From Fragum whitleyi (lineage: Eukaryota > Mollusca > Bivalvia > Cardiida > Cardiidae), in contig OX411555.1 in assembly GCA_948146395.1 (NCBI GenBank), positions 40,379,065 to 40,443,064 on the forward strand: DNA of 64,000 nucleotides, read 5' to 3'. The position numbers were made by a program, and so were the translations under genes. This document shows positions 58,077 through 64,000 of this stretch, in pieces; positions within the stretch are counted from its first letter, which is position 1, and every line of letters starts with the position of its first letter. The notes under the pieces were generated by a model. That model ran no database searches, was not told the origin of the DNA, and saw nothing but the letters and a program-made list of their open reading frames with translations.

Positions 58077-60421
58077 GAGATATGGACAAATATTGTTTGT
58101 AAATAATCAAAATTTAGCAAGTACGAGTTATGGTTCTTGTGCACTGTACTTTTCCTCAAGGAGATCTTTCCACCTGTGAAGTTGCAAGTGCTATTGACAA
58201 AATTTATGTCTTTGAATAACAAAGAAAAAATAATTAACAGATAAGCAAGCAAGAGTTATTGTTTTTGTGCACTGCAATTCTCCTCAATAAAATATATACA
58301 CCCATGTAGTTTTATGTTGAAAGCATTTCATTCTTTGGGAGGGAGGACATGGACAAAATTGGCTTGAAAATAACAAAGAGCAATTACTGAAAGAAAAAGA
58401 GTAAGCAAGAAAGAGAAATAGCTTAAATGCACTACTTTTCTTTAAAATAAGATTGATCCACATGATTAGTTCCAAGTTGATATCATTCATACTTATACAT
58501 AAGCTCTTAACAGAATACAAGTCCTTAAAGTGAAAAAAGTAGACAAGCAAGAGAAATGGTTCTAATGCATAAGACTTCTTGAAAATAAGATCTGTCCACC
58601 TGGTAAGATTCAAGTTGTTAGCATTCAAGTCCTTCAAGAAACAAAGGCCTTAAGCTAAAAAGAGTTTTAGTTCAAGTGCACTGCACAACTATTCAATGTG
58701 ATCTATCCACCAATGAAGTTGCAAGTTGATAGCATTTATACATTAGATGATTTGTTTCTCAACAAATTTATGTCTGTAAATAACAAAGGGAAATAACTTA
58801 AGGAATAAGTAGTTAAAAGTTAATGTTTGTATGAGCTGCAATTCTCCTCAATAAAATATATCCACCTGTAAAGTTTTAAGTTGAAAGTATTTATACTTGA
58901 GGAGATAAGATCTGGACAAAATTTGTTTGTAAATAATTAAGGGAAATAACTTAAAAATTAAGCGAGTAAGAGCTAGGTTCTTGTGCACTCCACTTTTCCT
59001 CAGGAAGATTTGTCCATCTTTGAAGTTGCATCTGCTTTTTACAAAATTTATGTCTTTATATATCAAAAGACAGAGAATAAAGTGTAAGGCAAGCAATAGT
59101 CATTCTTTTTGTGCACCGCAATTTGCCTCAATAAGATATATCCACCTGTGAGGTTTTCAGTTGAAAGTATTTATACTAAATGAGATAAGATCTTGACAAA
59201 ATTTGCTTGTAAATAACTAAGGGAAATAACTTCAAAATTAAGCAAGTAAAGGTTTAGGTTCTTGTGCGCTCACTTTTTCTCGAGGAGAAATTTCCGCTTG
59301 TGAAGTTCCAAGTGCTTTTGATAAAATTAACTCTTTAAAATATCAAAAGGCAAATAATAAAAAGTTAGGAAATCCAGAGTTATTGCTTTTGTGCACTGCA
59401 ATTCACCTCAATAAGAAATATCCATCTGTGAAATTTAATGTTGATAGCATTTCATACTTTGGAAGGTTGGATATGGACATAATTTTCTTGTTAATAACAA
59501 AGGGCAAATACTCAAACTATAAGAGTAAGCAAGCAATAGTAATGATCTTAATTCACTACTCTTCTTGAAAATAAGATTTATCCACATGATAAGTTTCAAT
59601 TAGATATCATTCAAACTTAGGCAATATGCTCTGAACAGAATATAAGTCCTTAGAATAACAAAGGGCTTAAGCTCAAAAATTAGGAAACAAAGTTTTTGTG
59701 CACTGCAATTCTCCTTTGTAAGATATATCCACCTGTTAAGTGAATAATAGTAAGCAAGCAAGAGAAATGGTTCTAATGCATTAGACTTCTTGAAAATAAG
59801 AATCAAGACACCTGGTAAGTTCCAAGTTGATAGGATTTAGACTTAAGGTTATATGCTATGAACATAATATAAGTCCTGAAAGTAACAATGGGCTTAAGCT
59901 CAAAAATAAGCAAGCAAGAGGTTGTTTTATGTGCACTGCAATTCTCTGTTCAATGAAATATATACACCTGTGAATTTTTAAGTAGACAGCAATTATACTT
60001 TAGCAGATAAGTTTTTAGACAATTCTTTTGTTTGTAAAAAAATAAGGGAAAAATCATAAAATACTTAAGCAAGAGTTTTAGTCCTTGTGCACTGCACTTA
60101 TCCAAATTGTTCCACCTGTGATGTTTCAAGTGGGTAGCAATTTAATCTATGAGATATGTTTTTTTTATAAAATGTAAGTCTGTAAAAAGCTGAGTTCATG
60201 TGCACTGCGCAAAACTACTCTATGTGATCTATCCACCAGTGAAGTTGCAAGCTGATAGCATCTATACATTAGATGATTTGTTTCTCAACAAATTTATGTC
60301 TATAAATAACAAAGGGAAATAATTTAAGGAGTATGTAGTTAAAAGTTAATGTTTGTATGAGCTGCAATTCTCCTCAATAAGATATATCCACCTGTAAAGT
60401 TTTAAGTTGAAAGTATTTATA

Positions 60422-62390
60422 CTTAAGGAGATAAGATCTGGACAAAGCTTGTTTGTTAATCATTAAGGGAAATAACTTCAAAATTAAGCAAGTAAGAGTT
60501 ATGGTTTTGTGCACTGCTCTTTTCCTCAAGGAGAACTTTCCATCTTTGAAGTTGCATTTGCTTTTGACAAAATTTATGTCTCTGTATATAAAAAGACAAA
60601 TAATAAAGTGATAGGCAATAAGAGGGTTTTTTTTTTTTTTTTTGGTGCACTGCAATTCACCTCAATAAGATACATCCACCTGTGAAGTTTTAAGTTAAAC
60701 GACCTAGACAATATTTGTTTGTAAATAACTAAGGGAAATAGCTTAAAACTTAAGCAAGTAAGAGTTACCGTTCTTGTGCACTCCACTTTTCCCCAAGAAC
60801 AACTTTCCACCTGTGAGGTTTCAAGTGCTTTTGACAAAATTTATTTCTCTTAATATCAAAAGACAAATAAAAAGAAAGTAAGGCAACCAAGATATATTGT
60901 TATTTTTGCGCTGCAATTCAACTCAGATGTATCCACCTGTGAAGTTTAATTTTGAAAGTATTTTACTGTTGAAAGTATTTATACTTAAGGAGACAAGATC
61001 TGGACAAAATTTGTTTGAAATTTCTTAAGGAAATAACTTCAAAATTAACCAAGAAAGAGTTGCAGTTCTTGTGCACTCTACTTTTCCTCAAGGACAACTT
61101 TCCACCTGTGAAGTTACAAGTGTTTTCAACAAATTTTATGTCTCTTAATATCAAAAGATCAAAAAAATAGTTAAGAAACCAAGAGTTATTGTGTTTTTGC
61201 ACTGGGATTCATCTCAATAAAATATAACCACCTGTGAAATTTAATTTGAAAGTATTTATACTTAAGGAGATAAGATCTGGACAAAGCTTGTTTGTTAATC
61301 ATTAAGGGAAATAACTTCAAAATTAAGCAAGTAAGAGTTATGGTTTTGTGCACTGTCCTTTTCCTCAAGGAGAACTTTCCACCTGTGAAGTTGCATGTGC
61401 TTTTGACAAAATTTATGTCTCTGTATATAAAAAGACAAATAATAAAGTGATAGGCAATAAGAGGTTTTTTTTTTTTTTTGGTGCACTGCAATTCACCTCA
61501 ATAAGATATATCCACCTGTGAAGTTTTAAGGTAAACGACCTGGACAATATTTGTTTGTAAATAACTAAGGGAAATAGCTTAAAACTTAAGCAAGTAAGAG
61601 TTACCGTTCTTGTGCACTCCACTTTTCCCCAAGAACAACTTTCCACCTGTGAGGTTTCAAGTGCTTTTGACAAAATTTATTTCTCTTAATATCAAAAGAC
61701 AAATAAAAAGAAAGTAAGGCAACCAAGATATATTGTTATTTTTGCGCTGCAATTCAACTCAGATGTATCCACCTGTGAAGTTTAATTTTGAAAGTATTTT
61801 ACTGTTGAAAGTATTTATACTTAAGGAGACAAGATCTGGACAAAATTTGTTTGAAATTTATTAAGGAAATAACTTCAAAATTAACCAAGAAAGAGTTGCG
61901 GTTCTTGTGCACTCTACTTTTCCTCAAGGACAACTTTCCACCTGTGAAGTTACAAGTGTTTTCAACAAATTTTATGTCTCTTAATATCAAAAGATAAAAA
62001 AAAAAAGTTAAGAAACCAAGAGTTATTGTGTTTTTGCACTGGGATTCATCTCAATAAAATATATCCACCTGTGAAATCCAATTTGAAAGTATTTATACTT
62101 AAGGAGATAAGATCTGGACAAAACTTGTTTGTTAATCATTAAGGGAAATAACTTCAAAATTAAGCAAGTAAGAGTTATGGTTTTGTGCACTGCACTTTTC
62201 CTCAAGGAGAACTTTCCACCTGTGAAGTTGCATATGCTTTTGACAAAATTTATGTCTCTGTATATAAAAAGACAAATAATAAAATGTAAGTCTAGCAAGA
62301 GTTTGGTTTTGTTTTAGTTGGTGCACTGCCATTCTCCTCAATAAGATATATCCACCTGTGAAGTTTTAAGTTTAAAGTATTTATACTTAA
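60422..62390 (+). repeat. 839-bp higher-order repeat, two and a third copies
   Basis: CTTAAGGAGATAAGATCTGG with the same neighbours recurs at 60422, 61261 and 62098 (offsets 839 and 837). Each copy contains about five monomers, and corresponding monomers are far more alike between copies than within a copy. T-run length differs between copies. Confidence 0.88.
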
Positions 62391-62400
62391 GGATATACGA

Positions 62401-63545
62401 TCTGGACAAAATTTGTTTGTAAATAACTTAGGGAAATAACTTCAAAATCAAGCAAGTAAGAGTTATGGTCCTTTTGCTCTCCACCTTTCCTTAAGGACAA
62501 CTTTCCACCTGTGAAGTTCCAAGTGCTTTTGACAAAATTTATGTCTCTAAATATCAATAGACAAGTAAAAAAACTTAGGCAACCAAGAGTTATTTGGGTT
62601 TTTTTGCACTGCAATTCGCCTCAACCTAAAGAGACAAAATCTGGACAAAATTTGTTTGAAAATTATTAAGGGAAATAACTTCAAAATTAACCAAGTAAGA
62701 GTTACAGGTTTTTGTGCACTCCACTTTTCCTCAAGGACAACTTTCCACCTGTGAAGTTCCAAGTGCTTTTGACAAAATTTATGTCTCTAGATATCAAAAG
62801 ACAAATAATAAAGGGTAAGTCTAGCAAGAGTTTTTTTGTTGGTTTTTTTTTTTGGTGCACTGCAATTCGCCTCAATAAGATATATCCACCTGTGAAGTTT
62901 TAAGTTTAAAGTATTTATACTTAAGTATATATGATCTGGACAAAATTTGTTTGTAAATAACTTAGGGAAATAACTTCAAAATCAAGCAAGTAAGAGTTAT
63001 GGTTCTTTTGCTCTCCACTTTTCCTTAAGGACAACTTTCCACCTGTGAAGTTCCAAGTGCTTTTGACAAAATTTATGTCTCTAAATATCAAAAGACAAGT
63101 AAAAAAAGTTAGGCAACCAAGAGTTATTTGGGTTTTTGCACTGCAATTCACCTCAATTAGATATATCCACCTGTGAAAATTAATGTTGAAAGTATTTATA
63201 CCTAAAGAGACAAAATCTGGACAAAATTTGTTTGAAAATTATTAAGGGAAATAACTTCAAAATTAACCAAGTAAGAGTTACAGGTTTTTGTGCACTCCAC
63301 TTTTCCTCAAGGACAACTTTCCACCTGTGAAGTTCCAAGTGCTTTTGACAAAATTTATGTCTCTAGATATCAAAAGACAAATAATAAAGGGTAAGTCTAG
63401 CAAGAGTTTTTTTGTTGGTTTTTTTTTTTGGTGCACTGCAATTCGCCTCAATAAGATATATCCACCTGTGAAGTTTTAAGTTTAAAGTATTTATACTTAA
63501 GGATATACGATCTGGACAAAATTTGTTTGAAAATAACTTAGGGAA
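62401..63545 (+). repeat. 576/534-bp higher-order repeat
   Basis: TCTGGACAAAATTTGTTTG with the same context recurs at 62401, 62935 and 63511. The first unit is 42 bp shorter because ATATCCACCTG...TTTATA is deleted after GCAATTCGCCTCAA near 62625. The last unit is cut by the family F insertion. Confidence 0.85.
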
Positions 63546-64000
63546 ACAAGTGCATGTCGTATTGCGATGCAATACAGGAGTCCCCCACCGGATAACAAAA
63601 AATCCTTTCTTATTAAATATATCACCTACTAACTAGATCTATAACTGTATACAAAATTTGAAGTTACTAGCACATTAGGTTTTGAACAAAATGTCCAAAA
63701 CAAAAATATAAGAGTAAAAACAACCAATGGCAAAAACTCCAAAAGTGGGCGGAGAAGAATGATTCTTGTACATGCAACTTGTCCTCAATGAGATCTATAA
63801 GTGTACCAAGTTTCAAGTTGCTAGCACTGATGGCTCAAGAGATATGGTCCGGACAAAAATGTAAGGATAGAAACAACAAATGGCAATAACCCAAAAAGTG
63901 GACATGGCAGAGTGACAGTTCTTGTACATGACACTTGTCCTCAATGATATCTATAAGTGTAGCAAGTTTGAAGTTTCTAGCACTTATGGTTTAGAAGATA
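63546..64000 (+). mobile_element. Family F HINE-like element, copy 2 (runs off window)
   Basis: ACAAGTGCATGTC, the GTATTGC-GAT-GCAATAC hairpin and AGTCCCCCACCGG are identical to the start at 29867, followed by core monomers (GAGATATGGTCCGGACAAAA). It breaks an array monomer after CTTAGGGAA. The 3' end lies beyond the window. Confidence 0.88.

Larger units (their letters stand above)
49680..63545 (+). repeat. 13-kb array of diverged monomers of about 150 bp
   Basis: Monomers carry in order: GTTCTTGTGCACTGCACTTC, TCCTCAATGAGATCTATCCA, CCTGTGAAGTTTCAAGTTGA, ATAGCATTTATACTTAAGGA, GATATGCTCTGGACAAAATT, AACAAAGGGAAATAACTC and AAGCAAGCAAGAGTTA. Divergence is high at 50-58 kb and lower at 60-63.5 kb. 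It is interrupted by SINEs, a TIR element and a family D element. The same monomer builds the family F and G elements. The many minus-strand frames of 60-100 codons across it are repeat translations. Confidence 0.85.

Overview
This window looks like intergenic or accessory DNA from an AT-rich animal genome, most likely a bivalve mollusc. The clues are interspersed elements made of about 150-180 bp monomers that end in (ACGG)n microsatellites (the architecture described for bivalve pearl-like elements and Helentron-associated elements, HINEs), a very abundant tRNA-derived SINE, and LINE tails. I recognise no host protein-coding gene, no rRNA gene and no functional tRNA gene. Almost all short open frames are translations of repeats. 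The only protein homology I can defend is three broken non-LTR retrotransposon C-termini (3.5 kb with an exact copy at 6.6 kb, 35.9-37.0 kb, 39.7-40.1 kb).

Layout. 1-0.86 kb: 180-bp repeat array and the 3' end of a HINE-like element. 0.86-2.97 kb: unique DNA with a foldback MITE and a family A element. 2.97-18.18 kb: a tandem array; two copies of a 3,042-bp unit that look identical are followed by five copies of a unit of about 1.87 kb, each (except the last) carrying a SINE inserted at one site. 18.2-20.4 kb: unique DNA and a family D-like element split by a second kind of tRNA-SINE. 20.5-26.8 kb: five tandem copies of a 1.32-1.37 kb unit made of a family B element plus spacer. 26.8-31.5 kb: family G element, a TIR MITE, a piggyBac-type MITE with TTAA targets, and family F. 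31.5-40.3 kb: sparse DNA with foldbacks, SINEs, a family A copy and two LINE remnants. 40.3-45 kb: five diverged repeats of about 0.8 kb, interrupted by SINEs and a family E element. 45-49.7 kb: SINEs, a 104-bp duplication and a family B copy. 49.7-63.5 kb: a roughly 13-kb array of diverged monomers of about 150 bp, interrupted by SINEs, a 1.05-kb inverted-repeat element with tRNA-like ends, and a family D element. 63.5-64 kb: a second family F element running off the window.

The most interesting signal is a shared grammar in at least six sequence-distinct element families (A, B, D, E, F, G). Each begins with ACAAG plus a short hairpin whose arms differ by family but stay self-complementary. 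A terminal motif of about 10 bp follows. Next come core monomers of about 150 bp, then an ACGG-type microsatellite. Last is a 3' hairpin made of the same terminal motif in direct and inverted orientation, followed by an A-rich flank. Paralogous repeat copies preserve empty sites for several insertions. These show that the SINEs make target-site duplications while the HINE-like elements insert without one, as expected of Helitron/Helentron-type movement.
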